Shown here piece by piece: positions 26,344-34,123 of a stretch of DNA of 64,000 nt. Numbering within the stretch: the stretch's first letter is position 1; each line of letters begins with the position of its first letter. Origin of the DNA: Flavobacteriales bacterium (GTDB taxonomy: Bacteria; Bacteroidota; Bacteroidia; Flavobacteriales_D; Crocinitomicaceae). The notes beneath the pieces are model-generated. The model was given only the letters and a program-made list of their open reading frames with translations, had not been told where the DNA came from and did no database searches. A program made the translations under genes and the position numbers. The stretch is from NCBI GenBank assembly GCA_947460825.1, contig CANHHA010000011.1:1-64000 (forward strand), read 5' to 3'.

Positions 26344-27390
26344 ATGTCTGAATCAATAGATCTTCGCAAACTAATTCTTGAATATCTTCGGCAAGACACT
26401 CTAGTATCTTCAAAGAAAATTCATGAAGGTGTAAAGCAAATTGCTGCATATGCAACTGTGAAGCGAACTTTGCAAACACTGATTGCTCAGGGATTAATTA
26501 ACACCAAAGGAAATGGTAAAGGAACTAAGTATCACCTTTCACCAGCCTATTTTGTTTTAGTACCAATAGATTTAGGAGCTTACTTTAGCAAAGAGATCGA
26601 TGAACGACAAATTCGTACTGACTTTAACTTGAACCTAATAGAAGAGGTATTAAGTTCGACTCAATTATTTTCCGAAGCGGAAGTTGAGCGATTGAATAGT
26701 TTACAGTCTGTTTTCAAACAAAATATCTCCAACTTAAAAGTAGAGGAATTTAACCGCGAATTTGAACGCCTAGCAATTGACCTAAGTTGGAAATCATCCC
26801 AAATTGAAGGAAACACCTATTCTCTTCTTGAAACAGAACAATTACTCCGAGAAAAACAAACTGCAGCAGGCAAAACAAAGGATGAGGCCATCATGTTGCT
26901 CAATCATAAAGAGGCATTGGACTTCATTCTATCGAATAAAGATTATGTAAAGCCCCTTACTATTTCCAGAATAGAAGACCTGCATAGCGTCCTCATAAAG
27001 GAGTTGAACGTGGGGAGAAATATTCGAAAACGAAGAGTTGGTATTTCAGGGACCAACTATAAACCAATGGACAACGAATTTCAGATCCGAGAAGCATTGC
27101 AGTCAATGTGCAATCTAGTAAATAGCAATTCAAATATTTTCGAAAAAGCATTTTTAGCACTTCTTTTAATTTCTTATATTCAACCTTTTGAGGACGGAAA
27201 TAAACGTACTGCTCGTATTATTAGCAATGCCATTCTAATGAATGAAAACTATTGCCCTATTTCATTTAGAACGGTTGATTCCATTGATTATAAAAAGGCT
27301 ATGCTCGTTTTTTATGAGCAAAATAATATTACGCCGTTCAAAAGGATTTTTGTAGATCAATTTGAATTTGCGGTTAAGACTTACTTCTAG
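26344..27390 (+). CDS. Fic-family protein with winged helix and altered active site, 348 aa
   Basis: Residues 1-70 form a winged helix (TVKRTLQTLIAQGLINTKG). The class II inhibitory motif (S/T)xxxE(G/N) is present as SSQIEGN at 151-157. The Fic core has the HPFx(D/E)GNGR site replaced by QPFEDGNKR at 280-288: the catalytic His is Gln and GNGR is GNKR. Canonical Fic enzymes AMPylate proteins using that His. The change suggests loss of AMPylation or another role, for example nucleotide-sensing regulation by the winged helix; this is inference. It lies between copies of the tRNA-Val tail and may have entered with them. Confidence 0.9.
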   Translation: MSESIDLRKLILEYLRQDTLVSSKKIHEGVKQIAAYATVKRTLQTLIAQGLINTKGNGKGTKYHLSPAYFVLVPIDLGAYFSKEIDERQIRTDFNLNLIEEVLSSTQLFSEAEVERLNSLQSVFKQNISNLKVEEFNREFERLAIDLSWKSSQIEGNTYSLLETEQLLREKQTAAGKTKDEAIMLLNHKEALDFILSNKDYVKPLTISRIEDLHSVLIKELNVGRNIRKRRVGISGTNYKPMDNEFQIREALQSMCNLVNSNSNIFEKAFLALLLISYIQPFEDGNKRTARIISNAILMNENYCPISFRTVDSIDYKKAMLVFYEQNNITPFKRIFVDQFEFAVKTYF

Positions 27391-27456
27391 ATATAAAATT
27401 AATAATCTTGAAAGGCCTGCACATCCTCCTTCAGCTGGCTCGATAATTCAGACCTT

Positions 27457-27640
27457 TGGCCCACAATCCTGACGATGAATTTCAGGATTTTTTTTTGCTG
27501 AATATTTTCATGCGAGAAGCGCTGCACTGAACTTGTTGAAGTGTGTATACAGACCGAGCCAAGGGAGCGTAGGGAGCTTGCCCCGACCGACCGCAGGGTG
27601 CGTCAGGGTTGTTGTTTGTAATTTACACAGGCTATTACTA
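27457..27640 (+). repeat. third tRNA-Val-tail/terminator unit
   Basis: GCCCACAATCCTGAC at 27459 and the hairpin that follows match 26125-26162 at 35 of 38 positions. Then GCGAGAAG (27513) and GGGAGCTTGCCCCGACC and CGACCGCAGGGTGCGTCAGG (about 27570-27608) match the segment after tRNA-Val. The Fic gene thus sits between two copies of one unit in the same orientation. Confidence 0.7.
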
Positions 27641-27664
27641 ATTCAAGCGATTTCACAACAGAAA

Positions 27665-28768
27665 TCAAACAAACCCTTCCGTTTTTAAAAATTGTACGCC
27701 CCTGCCCTTTTTGTAGGCTTTGAGGTAGTCGTCTACCCGGTTTAAGATATTCTGATTATCCTTCAGTGTAGTGGCCAACTCATTTAATTTAAGTCGCTCC
27801 CTCCTACTGATATTACCATCCAAGATAATTCCTGTGGCAAAAATCAAGGTAATCAGATCAACAGTTGCTTTATCTAAGGATGATAATTCATCCAATATGT
27901 CAGTACTTAATTCATTGGTAACATGTTCTTGATGGTTAATGTCCTCCAATAAGCGTGTAGAAAAAAAGTAGTTTATTTCAGAAAAATCTCGTTTAAGCAC
28001 CACGATATAGTTCAATAAGCCTTTCAATTCTTTTGCAACAACGGGGTTATTTGTTTCCTCTGCTGAATGTGCAACCAATTCCGTTAATTCAGTTGACAAC
28101 ATATAGTACCTTGCCCTATTAAATAATTTCGCTGCAGCAAACCCATTCCAAAACGCATAGATCGGCATGGCTGCCAAATCAATAAATACCTTCAATAAAA
28201 ACCTGCTTCCGAATCGCTGTAGGAACAACTTAAGAAGCACATTGCTCAACATGGCTTTAAACCGTACAATCAACAAATAAAAGTAAAGGCTGAATTTCGA
28301 CATTCCCATGAAGGGATTTAACCCAAGCTCAAGTTCCTTCTTTTGCTTTTTCTCTAAACTTATAAGCAGTAGATTCTCACTGTGCAGTTTAAATCCAGCA
28401 GTGTTTTTACTGGGAAAACCTAATAGCCAAGCCAACTTATTGATTACATATATATTTAAGACTCCCAAGACATACAATTCTAAGAGTGTCAGCATAATAT
28501 TATCGAGTTCCTTGACCCAAAAAACCTTAAGTTCAGTTCCAAAAAGTGTTAGGTTAAGCACATACCCCTTGAAAAAGCTATCGAATAAATACAAGGGCAA
28601 ATAATATGATAAAATAATGAAGGCCCCAATGAAACCTGAAATGCAAATTGAAAACCAATATAAGCGTTGTACTGCCTTTAAATTGTATTCAGCAACAGCA
28701 TTAGATACCGGATTTTTTTCTTGAAATCGACGAAATAAACGTTCAGAAATGTGCTTGTGATACAACAA
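27665..28768 (-). CDS. integral membrane protein with C-terminal TerB-like segment, 367 aa
   Basis: There is no ATG near the N-terminus; a TTG (28766-28768 or the next codon) is the likely start because a TAG lies a few codons upstream. Helices at about 35-60 (YWFSICISGFIGAFIILSYY) and 90-120 (LLELYVLGVLNIYVINKLA), and more around 160-215, indicate a membrane protein. The end, LITLIFATGIILDGNISRRE, looks like the first helices of a TerB-like domain. It follows the 131-aa gene by 10 bp. Specific function unknown. Confidence 0.65.
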   Translation of the reverse strand: MLYHKHISERLFRRFQEKNPVSNAVAEYNLKAVQRLYWFSICISGFIGAFIILSYYLPLYLFDSFFKGYVLNLTLFGTELKVFWVKELDNIMLTLLELYVLGVLNIYVINKLAWLLGFPSKNTAGFKLHSENLLLISLEKKQKKELELGLNPFMGMSKFSLYFYLLIVRFKAMLSNVLLKLFLQRFGSRFLLKVFIDLAAMPIYAFWNGFAAAKLFNRARYYMLSTELTELVAHSAEETNNPVVAKELKGLLNYIVVLKRDFSEINYFFSTRLLEDINHQEHVTNELSTDILDELSSLDKATVDLITLIFATGIILDGNISRRERLKLNELATTLKDNQNILNRVDDYLKAYKKGRGVQFLKTEGFV

Positions 28769-28778
28769 AGGAATGGCG

Positions 28779-29174
28779 TTATGGCACTAAATTAAATTCA
28801 ATAACACTCAACACATCCTTCGCACATGCGGTTCTTATGGTTGCCCCAGCCGGTAACCAAAGGGGTAATAGATTGCCCACTGCTAAAAATGTTCCGCTGC
28901 TTCCATGACCAGGGGACCCATTAATTAAGTAGTATGTTTGTCCATTAACAATCATCGGATGATGGCGATCTGAATAAGCACAAGCAGTACCAACTTCGAT
29001 CATATCTGGGGCGGCAATACCCGCCTGCATGTATGATTCAACTTTCCACACTTTTCCTGCGGGCACGGTTTGTATCGTATTACTCACCAACACTACTTGA
29101 TTTAACTGTAGGTTGTATTGTCCAAACCCTGTAAAAAAAAGCAAGCAAATAACTGGTGTAAATAAAAATTTCAT
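28779..29174 (-). CDS. small secreted protein, 131 aa
   Basis: Signal peptide MKFLFTPVICLLFFTGFG. The mature part of about 113 residues is beta-rich: VVLVSNTIQTVPAGKVWKVE, YYLINGSPGHG, LPLWLPAGATIRTA. The PAGKxW and LPAGATI elements suggest a compact jelly-roll or cupin-like sheet, without metal-binding histidines in the cupin pattern. It is 7 bp after the gene at 29182 and 10 bp before the membrane protein gene, so it is in the middle of a tight operon. Function unknown. Confidence 0.6.
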   Translation of the reverse strand: MKFLFTPVICLLFFTGFGQYNLQLNQVVLVSNTIQTVPAGKVWKVESYMQAGIAAPDMIEVGTACAYSDRHHPMIVNGQTYYLINGSPGHGSSGTFLAVGNLLPLWLPAGATIRTACAKDVLSVIEFNLVP

Positions 29175-29181
29175 AGGTTCA

Positions 29182-29547
29182 CTACTCCTTAACGGGAATA
29201 AAGGTCATACCTGAAGTCATTAAATTTCCTTCGGGAGAAATAAATACCTCTAAGGAACTTTCCTCTAAACCAATTCCAACCACGGAAGGGGCTGTTTGAT
29301 TGAGCTGATAGCTTAATTGACCAAAAATCTTGCGTTTCCCATGATCATTCGATAAGACAAGAGCATCCCCAATATTTAGGTGCTCAATTTCTAAATACAT
29401 ATCAAAATCTCCTTCTACGGAAGCTTTAAATCGATGGGTATTTATCCAATTTTCAATGGACTCCTTACTAGATAAATCAACTGCATTTTGGGCAAAAAAC
29501 ACAGGTAAACTAAAACAAAATAGGCTTATAAATAGTAACTTTTTCAT
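29182..29547 (-). CDS. small secreted protein, 121 aa
   Basis: Start chosen at MKKLLFISLFCFSLPVFFA, a signal peptide; the upstream TTG belongs to a -7 element. The mature part has NWINTHRFKASVEGDFDMY and ISPEGNLMTSGMTFIPVKE, with alternating strands and no cysteine. It begins 31 bp after the regulator-like gene stops and is followed at 7 bp by another secreted protein. It may be transcribed from its own promoter. Function unknown. Confidence 0.6.
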   Translation of the reverse strand: MKKLLFISLFCFSLPVFFAQNAVDLSSKESIENWINTHRFKASVEGDFDMYLEIEHLNIGDALVLSNDHGKRKIFGQLSYQLNQTAPSVVGIGLEESSLEVFISPEGNLMTSGMTFIPVKE

Positions 29548-29559
29548 AGGTTGTTTTTC

Positions 29560-29567
29560 CAAAACTA
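29560..29567 (-). promoter_or_regulatory. -7 element inside the operon
   Basis: The minus strand reads TAGTTTTG, matching TAnnTTTG, 12 bases before the ATG at 29547. It would let the three downstream genes be expressed apart from the vWA and regulator genes. Confidence 0.4.
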
Positions 29568-29577
29568 CAAAAAAACA

Positions 29578-30747
29578 TTAAAGTGGACTTTCAAATTGTA
29601 TTAATTCTGCATCAAGATTTATTCGATATGGCTCTCCTCTACTTCCAATGATTTGATAATTAGGTGAAATTCTTGGACCTAAGGTCCGTTTAATCGTACT
29701 GCGAATCCGAGACAAGGTCTCATTTAAGTTATTTTCTAACGGATCAAGCAATAAATTTAGCGACTCTTCTATTTCTTCAATCGATCCAAAATTGGAAAAC
29801 CGATGGTACAAAGCACCGATTTCACTTCGATGGTCTATTAACTCTACCAAACGTACACCTTCTGGATGCCTCAAGAAAAAACAATAAATCGCGCGTTGTT
29901 TTGGATTAAGGTTTAACTCCAAATTCCCATACGCTGGAAAAAATATGCGGTGTAAATAACCTGAAACTAATACGGTACTGGGACGATTTAAAAACAAGGA
30001 ACGTTCTGTCGATAAAAAATACGTTCTAACACCTTCGAGCGCATCAATTAATTGCCCAAAAATCCTAACATCAACCTTGCTCGACTGCACTAAACGCATA
30101 CAATCCATGCAAATATCCGCAGTTCTCATTTTCAGTACAATCTGGCGTTTATTCTGACAAAAATCAGACATACATCCTCTTGGTTCGGTGTGCCAATAAT
30201 TTGGCATTTCCGTTTGATCCTTGACAATCAACATGCGTATTGTCCATGCAATCACCTCGTAGGCGATGGGAAACCGCTCATTCAAGCCTTCAAAATAATG
30301 GTGCCAATCTGCGGTATGAATAAACGCATTCTTCATTGTTTTATCCGCCCCTCCAAACCAGTTCGCTTCATTAGCGGTATCAGTAAGCAGAATAACCAAG
30401 TCTTCAGGCGGCAGTTTTCTCGACGAACGATAATACTCGCATGCATCAAAAAAGTGCTTCCAATTCGCACGTTTCGTTTTGTGCGGAAAAACAATATCGG
30501 GTCTTTTCGATTTATAGGAATGCACTCCTTGAATTGAATCCGCTTCGAACATGGAGGCAAGCGAAATGTCTTCAGCTAATTCAAAAGCTTCCTTTGACTC
30601 AATTTCTACTTCTATAGCGTTTGATATCAATGCATCCGACTCAGAAGCCAAAAATTCAATTGGCCCCTGATATTGTCGAACAATTTGTAACACAGATTGA
30701 TAGGTTTGTGGCGAAAAATCGGAAGATCTAATTAAATGTACGTTCAT
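29578..30747 (-). CDS. possible DNA-binding regulator with a four-Cys cluster, 389 aa
   Basis: I do not recognise a named family. Residues 1-110 have no clear motif. Residues 115-175 (LVILLTDTANEANWFGG, FIHTADWHHYF, RFPIAYEVIAWTIRMLI) form a conserved-looking alpha/beta piece. C192-x4-C197 and C213-x2-C216 look like a zinc or iron-sulfur site. The C-terminal 110 residues read like a winged helix: NPKQRAIYCFFLRHPEGVRL, then SRIRSTIKRTLG and IGSRGEPYRINL as recognition helix and wing, as in response-regulator output domains. The start overlaps the stop of the vWA gene (TAATG), so translation is coupled. Regulation by a partner sensor is inference. Confidence 0.6.
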   Translation of the reverse strand: MNVHLIRSSDFSPQTYQSVLQIVRQYQGPIEFLASESDALISNAIEVEIESKEAFELAEDISLASMFEADSIQGVHSYKSKRPDIVFPHKTKRANWKHFFDACEYYRSSRKLPPEDLVILLTDTANEANWFGGADKTMKNAFIHTADWHHYFEGLNERFPIAYEVIAWTIRMLIVKDQTEMPNYWHTEPRGCMSDFCQNKRQIVLKMRTADICMDCMRLVQSSKVDVRIFGQLIDALEGVRTYFLSTERSLFLNRPSTVLVSGYLHRIFFPAYGNLELNLNPKQRAIYCFFLRHPEGVRLVELIDHRSEIGALYHRFSNFGSIEEIEESLNLLLDPLENNLNETLSRIRSTIKRTLGPRISPNYQIIGSRGEPYRINLDAELIQFESPL

Positions 30748-31409
30748 TATTTTTTACGAATATCTTTGTCTTTAAAGATACTAAAAAAGTTATTCGATTT
30801 GATATTATTCGCTTTCGAATTAGCGTAAGACTCCGCCGCATCTTCGAAATAGTGCTTTGTTACCTTGGCATAATCTCTTTTATCAAAAGAAAGGGTATTG
30901 TCTGGGTTGATACCAAAAGATCTTGATGCCCCAATCGCATCTAAGTCAGCCCCCATAAATGTGAAACTCCATTTTTCTGTAGCTTCTAATTCAGAAACCA
31001 TTCGACGAATATCCTCATAGGTGTACATTCTAGAAGCATTTTCGTGTCCGTCGGTGATGATAATCATAACTACCGACGTGTCCTCATTAGTAATATGGTG
31101 CCCAAAACGCGTTTTTATGTCATAGATAGATTTACCAATCGCATCCAAAAGGGCCGTTGTTCCATTAACTTGATAATCATTCATGGATAAGGGAAGCAAG
31201 TCATTCACAATGCTGTAATCTGCGACATTACTGCCAACGTTGTGGTCGAAAAATCTTAAACCCATAACGATTTCTTGATTTGGATATCTCCCTTGAACCC
31301 CTTGTGCCGCTTGCAATTGTTCGTTGTAGCCCGACACCACTTGACGCTCCATTCCTGCCATTGACCCACTGCGATCTACAATGAGTTGATACACTGTTCT
31401 TTTTTTCAT
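30747..31409 (-). CDS. von Willebrand factor A domain protein, 220 aa
   Basis: Start chosen at MKKRTVYQLIVDRSGSM; 16 further upstream codons look like leader. The metal-ion-dependent adhesion site is complete: DRSGS at 12-16, NGTTALLDA for the Thr, and IIITDGHENAS for the second Asp. It lacks a signal peptide and membrane helix, so it is cytoplasmic. vWA proteins of this type bind partner proteins through Mg. It is first in a leftward cluster and is translationally coupled to the regulator-like gene, so the two products probably work together. Confidence 0.85.
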   Translation of the reverse strand: MKKRTVYQLIVDRSGSMAGMERQVVSGYNEQLQAAQGVQGRYPNQEIVMGLRFFDHNVGSNVADYSIVNDLLPLSMNDYQVNGTTALLDAIGKSIYDIKTRFGHHITNEDTSVVMIIITDGHENASRMYTYEDIRRMVSELEATEKWSFTFMGADLDAIGASRSFGINPDNTLSFDKRDYAKVTKHYFEDAAESYANSKANNIKSNNFFSIFKDKDIRKK

Positions 31410-31524
31410 GTTGTTGTTTTTTATTTGGTTAAACATTCTGGTACAAAGTTGATGCAAGTACTCTTCTGATTAAATTCCTTGCAACCTTGCAGTACCCCAA
31501 TGAAGTACATTCAGAAATATTCCG

Positions 31525-31532
31525 TAAATTCG
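31525..31532 (+). promoter_or_regulatory. -7-like element TAAATTCG
   Basis: One base off TAnnTTTG, 17 bases before the ATG at 31550. It is in the divergent spacer shared with the vWA gene. Confidence 0.35.
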
Positions 31533-31549
31533 CACCCAAATACGCAATT

Positions 31550-32188
31550 ATGGAAATGCTCAATTGGGAAGACATCAAACAAAAATTCAATACGAACAAA
31601 CGATTTAAGTTGTACACCTACATTGGCGGGGGCGTGCTCGCGCTGTTGGTGCTGTACCTCGGATATCGTCAACTGATTTGGGCTCCTTCAGATGATAAAG
31701 CCAATGACGGATGGTGGACTGCGTTAAATTATGTTGAAAAAGATTCCACAGACCAAGCCATTAAGGTGTTAGTTCCTTTTGTTAAGAAATATGACGGTCA
31801 CGTGGGTGGCGAGATCGGACAATACCTGTTGGGAACACAGTACATGAAAAAAGGCCAATTCCAACAAGCCTTGAATCAATTAGAAGATGTTTCAGTTTCT
31901 GATACCTACATGTCCATTATGACGGTTGGACTTCAGGGAGATTGCCTTTCTGAATTGAAAAATTACGAGGGCGCTTCATCAGCATATGTAGAGGCCGCGG
32001 ATATGTTAGACAATGATTTTACTACCCCCATGTTTTTGTTTAAAGCAGGATTACATGCGGAATTGTCTAAAAACTATGAAGATGCAACAACGTATTTCAC
32101 ACGAATCCGTGATGATTACCCTGACTATGGCAATCAAAAAACCATAGATAAATACATTGCTCGAGTTTCTTCGGTAAAGGGAAAATAA
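31550..32188 (+). CDS. membrane-anchored tetratricopeptide protein, YfgM-like, 212 aa
   Basis: I take the ATG at 31550 (MEMLNWEDIKQKF); the upstream frame has no promoter support. A helix at about 24-41 (LYTYIGGGVLALLVLYLGY) puts the C-terminal TPR region outside the cytoplasm. Repeats include QYLLGTQYMKKGQFQQALNQ and LQGDCLSELKNYEGASSAY and AELSKNYEDATTYFTRIRDD. The overall layout matches YfgM, an envelope chaperone accessory. The ribH gene starts two bases after its stop. Confidence 0.8.
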   Translation: MEMLNWEDIKQKFNTNKRFKLYTYIGGGVLALLVLYLGYRQLIWAPSDDKANDGWWTALNYVEKDSTDQAIKVLVPFVKKYDGHVGGEIGQYLLGTQYMKKGQFQQALNQLEDVSVSDTYMSIMTVGLQGDCLSELKNYEGASSAYVEAADMLDNDFTTPMFLFKAGLHAELSKNYEDATTYFTRIRDDYPDYGNQKTIDKYIARVSSVKGK

Positions 32189-32189
32189 G

Positions 32190-32669
32190 ATGGCAACTGA
32201 AGGCCATCACCTTTCTTCGTTTAACGCAAAATCTCTTGAAGGCACTTCCTCCTTCCATGTCGGAATCGCAGTATCCGAATGGAATGCTGACATCACGCAT
32301 GCCCTGGCACAAGGCGCTATGGATGTATTCACGCAAGCGGGAATTACTTCCATTAAACGAATTTCTGTTCCAGGATCTTTCGAACTTCCACTAGCCGCAC
32401 AGCAGCTATTTATTAAACATCCTGAGCTTGATGGAGTCCTTATAGTTGGCAATGTGATTCAAGGCGAAACCAAACATTTTGATTTTGTTTGCCAAGGATT
32501 AACGCAAGGCGTAATGGATGTTATGCTTAAATTCAACAAACCGGTTAGTTTTTGTGTCCTAACAGACCTTAACAAACAACAATCCCTGGATCGTTCTGGA
32601 GGAAAGCACGGAAACAAGGGGGTTGAATGCGCGGTGGCTTTGCTGCAAATGATCAAACTTCAAAAATAA
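32190..32669 (+). CDS. ribH: 6,7-dimethyl-8-ribityllumazine synthase
   Basis: The 159-residue protein has the lumazine synthase landmarks SVPGSFELPLAAQQL, VLIVGNVIQGETKHFDFVC with the catalytic His region, and PVSFCVLTDLNKQQSLDRSG. It condenses 5-amino-6-ribitylamino-uracil with dihydroxybutanone phosphate in the penultimate step of riboflavin synthesis and assembles as pentamers or 60-mers. Normal length. It is in a run of rightward genes with 1-4 bp gaps (TPR protein, ribH, glmM). Confidence 0.95.
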   Translation: MATEGHHLSSFNAKSLEGTSSFHVGIAVSEWNADITHALAQGAMDVFTQAGITSIKRISVPGSFELPLAAQQLFIKHPELDGVLIVGNVIQGETKHFDFVCQGLTQGVMDVMLKFNKPVSFCVLTDLNKQQSLDRSGGKHGNKGVECAVALLQMIKLQK

Positions 32670-32673
32670 TCCA

Positions 32674-34065
32674 ATGACTTTAATAAAATCAATCTCTGGA
32701 TTTCGTGGAACAATCGGAGGCCAGGCCGGTGATAATCTCACCCCTATTGACGCGGTGCTTTTTGCTGCGGCCTATGGTACATGGTTAAAGAATCAAACTT
32801 CTGATCAAACCATACGCGTTGTGATTGGGAGAGACGCGCGTATTTCTGGTCCGATGGTTTCAAACTTAGTGGCGAACACCTTAATAGGCCTTGGAATTCA
32901 CGTAATCGACCTGGGACTTTCCACAACCCCTACGGTAGAAATTGCTGTACCCTTAGAAAAAGCCCAAGGAGGCATTATTCTTACCGCTTCGCACAATCCG
33001 AAGCAATGGAATGCCCTTAAGCTATTAAATCATCGCGGCGAGTTTTTATCTGCCCAAGCCGGCGCAGAAGTATTAGCCTTGTCTGAGGCAGGAATCTTTG
33101 ATTTTGCATCCGTAGATGATCTTGGTACACATACCCATGACGATAGTTACCTGAACAAGCACATCGATTCGATTCTCGCATTACCCTTAGTTAATCGTTC
33201 CGCTATTGCCGCAGCTAATTTCAAAGTAGTTGTGGATGCTGTAAATTCGTCAGGTGGGATTTTTGTTCCTGCTTTATTGAATGCTCTGGGTGTAACTCAA
33301 ATTACTAAATTATACTGCGAACCCACAGGTAACTTTCCGCATAATCCAGAGCCCTTACCTGAACATCTTGGGGATCTTTCCAATGAAATAAAGTCCAAGC
33401 AAGCCGATCTTGGAATTACCGTGGACCCTGATGTAGATCGCTTGGCGATGGTTTGCGAGGATGGAAGCATGTTCGGGGAAGAATATACGCTCGTAGCTGT
33501 TGCCGATTACGTGCTCTCTAAAACTCCCGGAGCAACGGTTTCAAATTTGTCTTCTACCCGCGCGTTGCGAGATGTCACCGAAGAATGGCATAAGCAATCC
33601 TATGCCGCTGCTGCGGTAGGTGAAGTTAACGTGGTAGAAAAAATGAAAGCCATACATGCAATCATTGGAGGTGAGGGAAATGGTGGAATCATCTACCCTG
33701 AATCGCATTACGGACGGGATGCTTTAGTTGGTATCGCCCTGTTCTTGAGCCACTTGGCAGAAAAAAAATGCAAGGTATCTGAATTAAGAGATCAATATCC
33801 AGCCTACACCATTTCTAAGAATAAAATAGAATTAACCCCAAACGTTGATGTCGACGACATTCTCACCAACATGGCGCGTGCATACGCAAACGAAGAGGTT
33901 GATACCACAGACGGCGTAAAAATCTATATTGGTAAAGAATGGGTTCATTTGCGAAAAAGCAATACAGAACCAATCATTCGCATCTATTCTGAAAGTAAAA
34001 ATGCCGAAGCAGCTGATGCGCTTGCTAAACGTATAATCACTGAAATTCAATCGATTATAAAATAG
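32674..34065 (+). CDS. glmM: phosphoglucosamine mutase
   Basis: A 463-residue alpha-D-phosphohexomutase: the N-terminal SISGFRGTIGG, the phosphoserine loop TASHNPKQWNAL, the metal loop DPDVDRLAMV (DxDxD/R), the sugar-binding GGEGNGGI, and the phosphate-binding RKSNTEPIIRIY. The family converts glucosamine-6-phosphate to glucosamine-1-phosphate for UDP-GlcNAc. Bacteroidota proteins of this type are usually glmM, though phosphomannomutase activity cannot be excluded by sequence. It starts four bases after ribH. Confidence 0.9.
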   Translation: MTLIKSISGFRGTIGGQAGDNLTPIDAVLFAAAYGTWLKNQTSDQTIRVVIGRDARISGPMVSNLVANTLIGLGIHVIDLGLSTTPTVEIAVPLEKAQGGIILTASHNPKQWNALKLLNHRGEFLSAQAGAEVLALSEAGIFDFASVDDLGTHTHDDSYLNKHIDSILALPLVNRSAIAAANFKVVVDAVNSSGGIFVPALLNALGVTQITKLYCEPTGNFPHNPEPLPEHLGDLSNEIKSKQADLGITVDPDVDRLAMVCEDGSMFGEEYTLVAVADYVLSKTPGATVSNLSSTRALRDVTEEWHKQSYAAAAVGEVNVVEKMKAIHAIIGGEGNGGIIYPESHYGRDALVGIALFLSHLAEKKCKVSELRDQYPAYTISKNKIELTPNVDVDDILTNMARAYANEEVDTTDGVKIYIGKEWVHLRKSNTEPIIRIYSESKNAEAADALAKRIITEIQSIIK

Positions 34066-34123
34066 TTTCATGTTCTATTGAACCCATTTCATTTTCGTGT
34101 GTAAGGGTTTAAAATTTTGACAC

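Noticed and set aside
26344-27390. Fic toxin with a separate antitoxin
   Set aside because: No small partner gene is adjacent, and the inhibitory SxxxE(G/N) helix is within the protein itself (class II).
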